From an uncultured Clostridia bacterium (GTDB taxonomy: Bacteria > Bacillota > Clostridia > Christensenellales > Borkfalkiaceae), in the NCBI GenBank assembly GCA_949878885.1, contig CATLBN010000003.1, positions 1 through 64,000 on the forward strand: a DNA stretch of 64,000 nt, in the 5' to 3' direction. Under the pieces are notes generated by a model, which worked only from the letters and a program-made list of their open reading frames with translations, was not told where the DNA came from and did no database searches. The position numbers were made by a program, and so were the translations under genes. Shown here one piece after another: positions 54,456 through 62,761 of the stretch. The first letter of the stretch is position 1. Each line of letters opens with the position of its first letter.

Positions 54456-55095
54456 ATACGATTTGGTTTGGTCGGTAAGGCGCAGTATTTCCATAACTAT
54501 TTCTGCGGAAAACAAAATTACTGTCCGTTGTCCCTGGGGCGTAAGTAAAACTGAAGTAGAGCAGTTTCTTTCAAACAAAGAAAATTGGATAGAAAAAGTC
54601 GTTTTAAAAAATTCAGAAAAGCTTACTTTAAATGACGACATAGTTGAATATCGCAAAATTTACGTGTGCGGCAAAAAATTAGATTTGGTTTTTTCGGACA
54701 GAAATGCGTTTGAGGGCGGCACTGTTTATATTAAAACCGTAAAAGACATAGAAAAACTTTTTATATCTGAATTTTATGTAGCCTTTGCAGAACGTTTAAA
54801 AGCAATGGAGGAGAAGACAAAACTTATTTCAGGCGGAGTTTTTATAAAAGATTATAAAAGCCGTTGGGGCTGTTGCGACGCTAAAAACATTCTTACGTTC
54901 AATTTCAGGATATTTATGTTACCGCAGGATTTGCAGGAATACATAATGTTACACGAACTTTGCCATACGCTGTGCCATAATCATTCGCCGGCATATTGGA
55001 AATTGGTTAAAGGCTATATGCCCGATTACGAAAACAGGCGTTTAAGATTAAAGAGTTTTGATTTTCTTGTTTCTCTTTATTCAAGAATAAACTGA
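54445..55095 (+). CDS. YgjP-like metallopeptidase
   Basis: A 216-residue protein of the YgjP/UPF0758-like M48-type family (DUF45). The N-terminal part has SVRRSISITISAENKITVRCP, the middle K-S-R-W-G-C-C-D near 133, and the zinc motif HELCHTLCHNHSPAYW near 170 with HExxH-like H-E-L-C-H and a downstream His. Family members are predicted metal-dependent peptidases, substrates unknown. Overlap with the thioesterase gene implies one operon. Confidence 0.87.
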   Translation: MKYKYDLVWSVRRSISITISAENKITVRCPWGVSKTEVEQFLSNKENWIEKVVLKNSEKLTLNDDIVEYRKIYVCGKKLDLVFSDRNAFEGGTVYIKTVKDIEKLFISEFYVAFAERLKAMEEKTKLISGGVFIKDYKSRWGCCDAKNILTFNFRIFMLPQDLQEYIMLHELCHTLCHNHSPAYWKLVKGYMPDYENRRLRLKSFDFLVSLYSRIN

Positions 55096-55123
55096 ATTAT
55101 TGATTTTTTAACGTTTAATTTAC

Positions 55124-55152
55124 TTGACTGATAATATTTGTTGTTATATAAT
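55124..55152 (+). promoter_or_regulatory. promoter upstream of the car leader
   Basis: TTGACT (55124-55129), a 17-bp spacer and TATAAT (55147-55152). It is the only strong promoter before carA and lies upstream of the small ORF and terminator. Confidence 0.8.
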
Positions 55153-55176
55153 TTATTAGGTTTACAGGTTGAGAAA

Positions 55177-55290
55177 ATGAACTGGAAATTACGCAGCGAT
55201 TTATTTCAAATTGAATTTTTCGTTAATTACGACGGCGCAAATTCAGCCGCCCAGACTTACGGTTTTAAAAATAATTTTTTATTTGACTGA
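55177..55290 (+). CDS. 37-residue small ORF, candidate car leader peptide
   Basis: An ATG at 55177 after CAGGTTGAG opens a 37-codon frame starting M-N-W-K-L-R-S and ending N-N-F-L-F-D, with its TGA inside the first arm of the terminator hairpin. The last codons are encoded by a T-rich run (AAAAATAATTTTTTATTT). Translating ribosomes would reach the hairpin and could melt it, the geometry of leader-peptide attenuation as in enterobacterial pyrBI. It could instead be an independent small protein. No similarity is recognised. Confidence 0.5.
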   Translation: MNWKLRSDLFQIEFFVNYDGANSAAQTYGFKNNFLFD

Positions 55291-55321
55291 TTTATTTTAA
55301 ATCAGTCATTTATTTTGTTTT
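55284..55321 (+). terminator. terminator / candidate attenuator before carA
   Basis: TGACTGATTTA/TAAATCAGTCA stem with a three-base loop, then TTTATTTTGTTTT. It lies 39 bp before the carA ATG and after the promoter at 55124, so transcription of carAB must pass it. Confidence 0.75.
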
Positions 55322-55359
55322 AATAAGTTTACTTAGCATTTAAATTAAAAGGTGCATAA

Positions 55360-56436
55360 ATGAAAGAAGAAAAGGTTTATTTAACTTTACAAAACGGTAA
55401 ACAATTTCAAGGTTACCGTTTCGGTGCAAACGGGGAAATTATAGGGGAACTTGTTTTTACCACCGGAATGACGGGCTATATAGAAACGCTTACCGACCCC
55501 AGCTATTACGGACAGATTGTAACCCAGACTTTTCCGCTTATAGGTAACTACGGTATGATAACGGCAGACGCCGAAAGTACCAAACCTTGGGTTTCCGCAT
55601 ATATTGTACGCGAAAAGTGTGAAACCCCGTCTAATTTCAGATGCGAAGAAACGCTTAATAAATATCTGAAAGATAATAATATAGTAGGCATTTACGGTAT
55701 AGATACCCGTGAACTCACAAAAATAGTCCGCGAAGCAGGCGTTATGAATGCGGCGATAACAAATAAACCTATTGTTGATTTTAATAAAATTCAATCATAT
55801 TCAATAAAAAACGCCGTAAAAAACGTTACTTGTTTAAATGCGGTTTACAGCGGTAATCCCCAAGGTTTAAAGGTTGCCGTTTGGGATTTCGGCGCAAAAG
55901 ATAATATCGTACGCGAACTTGAAAAACGCGGCTGTTACTGCATAAAAATTCCGTCATATTGGACGGCAGAGCAGATATTGGCGCTTGAAGCAGACGGCTT
56001 AATGCTTACAAACGGTCCGGGTGACCCTGCGGAAAATACCGAGATTATCAAGCACATAAAAAAGCTCGCAGGAAAACTTCCTATTTTCGGAATTTGCTTG
56101 GGGCATCAGCTTTTTGCTCTTGCAATGGGCGGAAAAACAAAAAAAATGAAGTACGGTCACAGGGGAGCAAATCAGCCGGTTAAAAATCTTGAAACGGGCA
56201 GAGTATATATTTCAAGTCAAAATCACGGTTATGAAGTTATTTCTTCAAGTTTGGAAAACAAAGCGGTATTAAGCTATATCAACGCCAACGACGGCACCTG
56301 CGAAGGTTTTGATTATCCGGAACTAAACGCATATACCGTTCAATTTCATCCAGAAGCTTGCGGCGGACCTCGCGATACGTCGTTTTTGTTCGATAAATTC
56401 ATTAACAATATGAAGGAGGGTAAGCGCAATGCCTAA
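55360..56436 (+). CDS. carA: carbamoyl-phosphate synthase small subunit
   Basis: A 358-residue glutaminase subunit delivering ammonia to CarB for carbamoyl phosphate (pyrimidines, arginine). The N-terminal CarA domain shows FTTGMTGYIETLTDPSYYGQ-type sequence; the class I amidotransferase domain has the nucleophile Cys in FGICLGHQLFALA near 244 and the catalytic His/Glu in VQFHPEA near 328. AAAGGTGCATAAATG sets the start. It overlaps carB by 8 nt. Confidence 0.97.
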   Translation: MKEEKVYLTLQNGKQFQGYRFGANGEIIGELVFTTGMTGYIETLTDPSYYGQIVTQTFPLIGNYGMITADAESTKPWVSAYIVREKCETPSNFRCEETLNKYLKDNNIVGIYGIDTRELTKIVREAGVMNAAITNKPIVDFNKIQSYSIKNAVKNVTCLNAVYSGNPQGLKVAVWDFGAKDNIVRELEKRGCYCIKIPSYWTAEQILALEADGLMLTNGPGDPAENTEIIKHIKKLAGKLPIFGICLGHQLFALAMGGKTKKMKYGHRGANQPVKNLETGRVYISSQNHGYEVISSSLENKAVLSYINANDGTCEGFDYPELNAYTVQFHPEACGGPRDTSFLFDKFINNMKEGKRNA

Positions 56437-59400
56437 AAGAGACGATATTAAAAAAGTTTTGGTAATAGGTTCAGGTCCGATAGTTATAGGACAGGCTGCG
56501 GAATTCGACTATGCTGGCGCTCAGGCGTGCAGGGTTTTGAAAGATGCCGGAATAAACGTTGTGCTTTGCAATTCCAATCCGGCGACAATTATGACGGATA
56601 GGGCGCTTGCCGATGAAATTTATCTTGAACCGCTTACGGCAGATACGCTAAAAAGAATTATTATTAAAGAACAGCCCGACAGTCTGTTGGCTTCGCTTGG
56701 CGGACAAACAGGACTTACTTTGGGCTGCCAGCTTGCCAAGTCGGGTTTTCTTGCCGAACACGGCGTAAAACTGATAGGCGTAAATTTGGAATCCATTGAC
56801 CGTGCCGAGGACAGAGAGCTTTTTAAAGCAACAATGCAAAAAATTAATCAGCCGGTTGTTCCTTCGGATATAGCATATACGGTTGAAGAATGCGTTGATA
56901 TTGCGGAAAAAATAGGCTATCCGGTAATAGTCCGTCCTGCATATACGCTTGGCGGCGCAGGCGGCGGTGTGGCAAAAGACGAGGAAGAACTGCGTTTAAT
57001 TTCGCATAACGGTCTTATGCTGTCGCCTATAACGCAAGTTCTTATAGAAAAGTATATAGGCGGTTGGAAAGAAATCGAATTTGAAGTTTTACGAGACGGA
57101 GCCGGCAATGTGCTTACCGTTTGTTCAATGGAAAACTTTGACCCTGTCGGAATTCACACGGGCGACTCTATAGTAATTGCGCCTGCCGTTACGCTATCCG
57201 ATAAGGAATATCAAATGCTGCGTACGGCATCGCTTGATATTATAAGCGAATTGAAAATCGAAGGCGGCTGTAACTGCCAATTTGCTTTAAATCCCGACTC
57301 TTTCGAGTACTCCGTTATAGAAGTTAACCCCAGAGTTTCCAGGTCTTCGGCGCTTGCTTCAAAGGCCACAGGTTATCCGATAGCTAAAGTTGCAACTAAA
57401 ATTGCGTTAGGATATACATTGGACGAAATTAGAAACGACGTTACAGGCAAAACTTTTGCCTGCTTTGAGCCTACGTTGGATTATGTAGTTGTAAAACTTC
57501 CCAAATGGCCGTTTGATAAATTTTTATATGCAAAACGCAACCTAGGCACGCGTATGAAAGCGACGGGCGAGGTTATGGCTATAGGCACAAGCTTTGAAAT
57601 GGCAATTATGAAAGCCGTGCGCGGCGCGGAAATTTCTGCAGGAACGCTTAATTTACCCAAAATCTGCGAACTAAGCGACAGCGAAATAAACGATAGACTT
57701 TACGAGCTTACAGACGAGAGGCTTTTTATAGTTTACGAAGCTATTAAACGCGGAGTTTCCATAGATAAAATATACGATATTACAAAAATTGACGAATGGT
57801 TTTTGAATAAACTGAAAAATCTTTCCGACTTTGAGAAGGAAATACACGGTAAAGCTATTACAAAAGAGCAGTATTTACGTGCAAAAAAAATGGGGTATCC
57901 CGATAAAGAACTTGAAAAACTTTCAGGTAATAAACTTCCGATGCACAGAAACGCCGTTTTTAAAATGGTAGATACTTGCGGCGCCGAATTTTCCGCGCAA
58001 ACGCCGTATTTTTATTCGACTTACGACGAAAAAGAACACGACGAGGCAAAACCGTATGTTGCGAAAAGCAATAAAAAGCGAATTATAGTTATCGGCTCGG
58101 GTCCTATAAGAATAGGACAAGGAATAGAATTCGATTATTCCTCGGTACACTGCGTTTGGGCTTTAAAAAGACTTGGCTACGAAGTAATTATTATAAATAA
58201 TAACCCTGAAACGGTTTCTACTGATTTTGATACGGCGGACAGACTGTATTTTGAAGCGCTTACGCCCGAAGACGTGCAAAACGTAATCGATATAGAAAAA
58301 CCTTACGGCGTTGTTATTACTTTCGGAGGTCAAACGGCAATTAAACTTTGCGGTTATCTCGCTAAAAAAGGCGTGCGCATAATGGGCACGCCTGCGGACA
58401 GCGTTGATTTAGCGGAGGACAGAGAGCGTTTTGACGAATTGCTTGAACAGTTCGGAATTGCGCGCCCCAAGGGATTAACGGTTATGACCAAAGCCGCGGC
58501 ATTGCAAGCGGCTGAAAAATTGGGTTATCCGGTACTTTTGCGTCCTTCATACGTTATCGGCGGTCAGAATATGACCATTGCGTTTACGCAAAACGATATA
58601 GAAAGATATATGGACGTAATTTTGGCCCAGAAAATCGAAAACCCCGTGCTTTGCGACAAATATCTTATGGGAACGGAACTTGAAGTAGACGCTATTTCCG
58701 ACGGAGTTGACGTTTTAATTCCGGGAATAATGCAGCACATAGAGCGCGCCGGCGTGCACAGCGGCGATTCCATTGCCGTCTATCCTCCTTATAATTTGAG
58801 CGATGCAATGCTTAAAAAGGTTGTGGATATTTCAACCAAACTTGCAATTTCGCTTAATACCAAGGGTTTAATAAATATTCAATATCTTATTTATCAAAAC
58901 GAATTGTATGTTATAGAGGTAAACCCCAGAGCTTCGCGTACAATACCGTATATTTCAAAAGTAACGGGCGTGCCAATGGTTGACCTTGCAACAAAAATTC
59001 TTACGGGCGCCAAACTTAAAAAACTCGGTTACGGAACAGGACTTTATCCCAATTCGCCTTATGTTGCGGTTAAAGTACCCGTATTTTCGTTTGAAAAGCT
59101 TAACGACGTAAATTCGCAGTTGGGTCCTGAGATGAAATCAACGGGAGAAGTGCTTGGTATAGGTAAAACTATAGAAGAAGCGCTGTATAAAGGACTTGTT
59201 TCTGCCGGATTTAATATGAAACAACCCGATAAGAGGCGCGCGCCCGGAATTTATTTTACTATAAACGACCAAGACAAGTTTGAAATTGTAAATTTGGTTA
59301 AAAAATTTGCCGACCTCGGTTTAAGACTTTATGCTACAAAAGGCACGGCCGCCATAATAAGAAGTATGGGGTTTGAATGTACCGATGTTGCAAGGCTTTC

Positions 59401-60478
59401 TTCCAACGAAGAAATTTTTAAATTGATGGACGAAGGCAAGGTTGATTATATTGTTTATACAGGCAAAACCGACGTTGAATCTATTTCAAACTATATAAGT
59501 TTACATCATCATGCAATTTTACTTGGTATAACCGTTTTAACGTCGCTTGATACGGCTAACGCGCTTGCGGACTGTATTGCAGGTCGATATAACGAATTTA
59601 ATACCGAACTTGTTGATATAAATAATTTGAGAAAAGAAAAGTTAAAACTGGAATTCTGCAAAATGCAGAGTCAGGGTAACGACTATATTTTCTTTAATAA
59701 TATGGACGGAAGAATAACCTGCCCCGAGTCGCTTGCTATTAATTTTTCCGACAGGCATTTCGGCATAGGCGCAGACGGTGTGGTTTTAATTGAAAAATCT
59801 GAGTGCGCCAATGCTAAAATGCGGGTGTTCAATCGCGACGGAAGCAACGGCGGGATGGCGGCAAATCCGTTGAGATGCGTGGCGAAATATCTTTTCGATA
59901 ACGGCTTTGCGGATGAAAATATGACTGTTGAAACGTGTAACGGCGTTAAAAAACTTTCGGTAAATTCGTTTAACGGCAAGGCAAGTTCCGTCAGTGTAAA
60001 TTTGGGTAAACCTGAATTCGAAGGCAGTAAAATTCCTTCTTTATTCAATGGCGACGTTATAAAAAAGAGCGTAAATTTCGGCGGTAAAGATTACGAAATA
60101 ACGCTTGTAAACGTAGGGAATCCGCATTGCGTTATTTTCTGCGACAAAACAGACGATATCGATTTAGACGCGCTGGGACAAGCCGTTAGCGAATCCGGTA
60201 ATTTTCCCAAAGGTATATACGTTGAATGCGTTAGGGTGGTCAACAACGTAACGCTGAAAATGCGTGTTTGGGAAAAATTAAACGGAGAAACCTGGTCTTG
60301 CGGAACTGCGGCAGTTGCGGCGGCAGTTACGGCGGCGGTATGCGGCTATTGTTTGTACGGCGAAATTATTACTGTTAAATTGTTGGGCGGCGACTTGTTT
60401 GTTAAATATTACAGAGGCGGTAACGCCGAACTTGACGGCTCCGTTAAACTCACTTATAAAGGTTCAATAGAGATTTAA
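56429..60478 (+). CDS. carB: carbamoyl-phosphate synthase large subunit fused to a DapF-like domain
   Basis: A 1349-residue protein. Residues 1-1072 are a complete CarB: two homologous ATP-grasp halves (VLVIGSGPIVIGQAAEFDY near 10, IVIGSGPIRIGQGIEFDY near 552) and the C-terminal MGS-like allosteric domain ending NEFNTELVDINNLRKEK. At residue 1073, with no linker, a diaminopimelate epimerase-like domain begins (FCKMQSQGNDYIFFNN, RHFGIGADGVVLIE, NVGNPHCVIF). Its first catalytic-Cys site reads M-A-A-N-P-L-R-C (residues 1143-1150), so the Cys of the C-G-N-G motif is Ala; the second Cys is kept in W-S-C-G-T at 1291. CarB should be active; epimerase activity is doubtful. No separate start for the DapF part is seen. 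Confidence 0.93.
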   Translation: MPKRDDIKKVLVIGSGPIVIGQAAEFDYAGAQACRVLKDAGINVVLCNSNPATIMTDRALADEIYLEPLTADTLKRIIIKEQPDSLLASLGGQTGLTLGCQLAKSGFLAEHGVKLIGVNLESIDRAEDRELFKATMQKINQPVVPSDIAYTVEECVDIAEKIGYPVIVRPAYTLGGAGGGVAKDEEELRLISHNGLMLSPITQVLIEKYIGGWKEIEFEVLRDGAGNVLTVCSMENFDPVGIHTGDSIVIAPAVTLSDKEYQMLRTASLDIISELKIEGGCNCQFALNPDSFEYSVIEVNPRVSRSSALASKATGYPIAKVATKIALGYTLDEIRNDVTGKTFACFEPTLDYVVVKLPKWPFDKFLYAKRNLGTRMKATGEVMAIGTSFEMAIMKAVRGAEISAGTLNLPKICELSDSEINDRLYELTDERLFIVYEAIKRGVSIDKIYDITKIDEWFLNKLKNLSDFEKEIHGKAITKEQYLRAKKMGYPDKELEKLSGNKLPMHRNAVFKMVDTCGAEFSAQTPYFYSTYDEKEHDEAKPYVAKSNKKRIIVIGSGPIRIGQGIEFDYSSVHCVWALKRLGYEVIIINNNPETVSTDFDTADRLYFEALTPEDVQNVIDIEKPYGVVITFGGQTAIKLCGYLAKKGVRIMGTPADSVDLAEDRERFDELLEQFGIARPKGLTVMTKAAALQAAEKLGYPVLLRPSYVIGGQNMTIAFTQNDIERYMDVILAQKIENPVLCDKYLMGTELEVDAISDGVDVLIPGIMQHIERAGVHSGDSIAVYPPYNLSDAMLKKVVDISTKLAISLNTKGLINIQYLIYQNELYVIEVNPRASRTIPYISKVTGVPMVDLATKILTGAKLKKLGYGTGLYPNSPYVAVKVPVFSFEKLNDVNSQLGPEMKSTGEVLGIGKTIEEALYKGLVSAGFNMKQPDKRRAPGIYFTINDQDKFEIVNLVKKFADLGLRLYATKGTAAIIRSMGFECTDVARLSSNEEIFKLMDEGKVDYIVYTGKTDVESISNYISLHHHAILLGITVLTSLDTANALADCIAGRYNEFNTELVDINNLRKEKLKLEFCKMQSQGNDYIFFNNMDGRITCPESLAINFSDRHFGIGADGVVLIEKSECANAKMRVFNRDGSNGGMAANPLRCVAKYLFDNGFADENMTVETCNGVKKLSVNSFNGKASSVSVNLGKPEFEGSKIPSLFNGDVIKKSVNFGGKDYEITLVNVGNPHCVIFCDKTDDIDLDALGQAVSESGNFPKGIYVECVRVVNNVTLKMRVWEKLNGETWSCGTAAVAAAVTAAVCGYCLYGEIITVKLLGGDLFVKYYRGGNAELDGSVKLTYKGSIEI

Positions 60479-60479
60479 A

Positions 60480-61607
60480 ATGATATATTTAGACAATGCG
60501 GCTACCACTAAACCCGATACAGGCGGGCTTAAAGCAGCTGAAAAATATATTTTGGAAAATTATTTTAACCCATCCGCATTATATGCGGATGGGTACAACG
60601 TTCATCGTGCTTTAAAAGATGCGGCAAATAACGTACTTTCGGTTATTTGCAATAGCGCAGAATATGAACTAATATTTACGTCGGGAGGAACGGAAGCTGA
60701 TAATACGGCTGTTTTCGGCGGCGGCAAGCGCGGAAATATTGTAACGACAATGGGTGAACACTCTGCAGTATTCGCTGCGGTTAACGAATTGAAGCAAAGA
60801 GGTTTAGAAGTAAGGTTTGCCGATTTAAACGCAGACGGAAGCGTTAATGCCGAAAGTCTTTTAAGTTTAATAGACGAAAAAACCTCGCTTGTTTCGGTTA
60901 TCCATATAAATAACGAAACGGGCGCAGTGAACGACGTTGTCAAATTATCGGCGGCGGTTAAATTAAAAAATAAATTTACATTGTTTCATTCCGACGGTAT
61001 TCAGGCTTTCGGCAAAATTCCGTTTAAAATAACAAAAGATATTGATATGTACTCGGTAAGCGCACATAAAATCGGAGGATTAAAAGGGTGCGGAGCGCTT
61101 ATAAAGAAAAAAAATATTAAAATTAAGCCGCTGATTTACGGCGGCGGACAGCAGAACGGTATGAGAAGCGGCACCGAAAACGTGTTTGCAATTAAAAATT
61201 TTGAATACTGCGCAATTAAAAGATATGCCGAATTAACCGAAAATTTTAAAAAAGTAAGCGCAGTTAAAAGTGTTTTTGTTAAACGGCTTGACAATAAATT
61301 ATTTAAATTTATATCTTCCGAAAATGTTTCTCCGTATATATTATGCGTAGGCGCATACGGCGTTCGCGGAGAAACAATTTTGCACGAAGCCAACGATAAC
61401 GGACTGTTGATTGGGACAGGGTCTGCGTGTTCGTCTAACGATAAAAAGCGGTATTCGCGCATTATTTTGGCTTGCGGAATAGGAGAAACAATTGCCGACG
61501 GTATTCTTAGACTCAGTTTTTCGCCTGAAAATACGGTTGAAGAAGCCGAGCGTGCGGCTGAAATTTTAAATAGGATTGTTGCAAACAGAAAAAAGGTAAT
61601 GGAATAA
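60480..61607 (+). CDS. cysteine desulfurase (NifS/IscS-like)
   Basis: A 375-residue PLP enzyme taking sulfur from cysteine as a persulfide. YLDNAATTKPD is the N-terminus, TSGGTEADNTA near 64, the PLP lysine in SAHKIGGLKG near 199, and the active Cys in GTGSACSS near 315. It overlaps thiI by 1 nt (TAATG), the usual arrangement in Firmicutes where a dedicated desulfurase supplies ThiI for tRNA 4-thiouridine. It starts 1 bp after the carB-dapF stop. Confidence 0.93.
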   Translation: MIYLDNAATTKPDTGGLKAAEKYILENYFNPSALYADGYNVHRALKDAANNVLSVICNSAEYELIFTSGGTEADNTAVFGGGKRGNIVTTMGEHSAVFAAVNELKQRGLEVRFADLNADGSVNAESLLSLIDEKTSLVSVIHINNETGAVNDVVKLSAAVKLKNKFTLFHSDGIQAFGKIPFKITKDIDMYSVSAHKIGGLKGCGALIKKKNIKIKPLIYGGGQQNGMRSGTENVFAIKNFEYCAIKRYAELTENFKKVSAVKSVFVKRLDNKLFKFISSENVSPYILCVGAYGVRGETILHEANDNGLLIGTGSACSSNDKKRYSRIILACGIGETIADGILRLSFSPENTVEEAERAAEILNRIVANRKKVME

Positions 61608-62761
61608 TGGAAAAAGTTATTATAATAAGATATTCTGAAATTCATTTGAAAGGCAAAAACAGAGGTTATTTTGAAAGAGTTTTTGCCGTTAATATTGAAA
61701 AAACCTTAAAAGGTTTACGCCACGAAACGCACAGACAGAGCGGTAGGTATTTAATAGAAAATTTCGACGAATGCGAAACGCAGACAATTTTAGAGCGCCT
61801 TAAACGCGTATTCGGCATTCATACGTACAGTATCGCTTTAAAAGTCGATTCGGAAATCGATAAAATTTATGCTGCAGCACAGGAAGTTTGCGGTTCGGCA
61901 GGAAAATTCAAAGTAGACACGCATAGAGCAGACAAAAAATTTCCGCTTAATTCAATGCAAATAAGCGCTGAAATAGGCGGAAGATTGTTAAATAATAACC
62001 ATACTTTAAGCGTTGATGTTAGAAATCCTGATTTTATTGTCCGTATAGACGTTAGAGAAAACGGCACAACCCTTGTATTTAACGAATTTTTAAAGGGTGC
62101 GGGCGGAATGCCGGTTGGCACGTCGGGCAAAGGTATGCTTTTGATTTCCGGCGGAATAGACAGCCCTGTGGCAGGACATATGATTGCAAAACGCGGAATG
62201 AACATAGATTGCATTCATTTTCACAGTTATCCTTATACGAATATGCAAGCCCGCGATAAGGTTATAGACCTTGCCGGCGTGCTTGCAAAATATACTTGCG
62301 GAACAAAACTTTGCATAGTTTCCGTAACTCATATACAGGAAGAAATCCACGCAAAATGCAACGGAGATTATATGGTTACTCTATTACGGCGTTTTATGAT
62401 GAGAATTGCGGAAAGGGTTGCCGCAAAGTGCGGCGCACAGTGCTTAATTACGGGCGAAAGCTTGGGGCAAGTGGCAAGTCAAACTGTGGAGGGAATAACT
62501 TCGTCAAACAGCGTTGTCGAAAAGTTACCTGTACTTCGTCCGCTTTGCGGTTTTGACAAGGACGAAATTATAGAACGAAGCAGGGAAATAGGCGCCTACG
62601 ATATTTCCATTCAGCCATACGAGGACTGCTGTACTGTATTTTTGCCTAAACATCCCGTAATAAAACCCGATTTATCGGATGTTTTAAAAGAAGAAGCAAA
62701 GTTAGACGTGGAAAAACTTATTTGCGAAGCAATGGATGCGCTTGAAATTATAAAACTATAA
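61607..62761 (+). CDS. thiI: tRNA 4-thiouridine sulfurtransferase
   Basis: A 384-residue enzyme with an N-terminal ferredoxin-like and THUMP domain (about 1-165) and a PP-loop ATPase domain (LLISGGIDSPVAGHMIAKRG near 180). It makes s4U8 in tRNA and can feed thiamine thiazole synthesis. The rhodanese domain of the enterobacterial enzyme is absent, as is normal for Firmicutes, matching the dedicated upstream desulfurase. C-terminal motifs ESLGQVASQT and YEDCCTVFLPKHP are present. Its end overlaps the convergent PBP gene by 6 nt. Confidence 0.95.
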   Translation: MEKVIIIRYSEIHLKGKNRGYFERVFAVNIEKTLKGLRHETHRQSGRYLIENFDECETQTILERLKRVFGIHTYSIALKVDSEIDKIYAAAQEVCGSAGKFKVDTHRADKKFPLNSMQISAEIGGRLLNNNHTLSVDVRNPDFIVRIDVRENGTTLVFNEFLKGAGGMPVGTSGKGMLLISGGIDSPVAGHMIAKRGMNIDCIHFHSYPYTNMQARDKVIDLAGVLAKYTCGTKLCIVSVTHIQEEIHAKCNGDYMVTLLRRFMMRIAERVAAKCGAQCLITGESLGQVASQTVEGITSSNSVVEKLPVLRPLCGFDKDEIIERSREIGAYDISIQPYEDCCTVFLPKHPVIKPDLSDVLKEEAKLDVEKLICEAMDALEIIKL

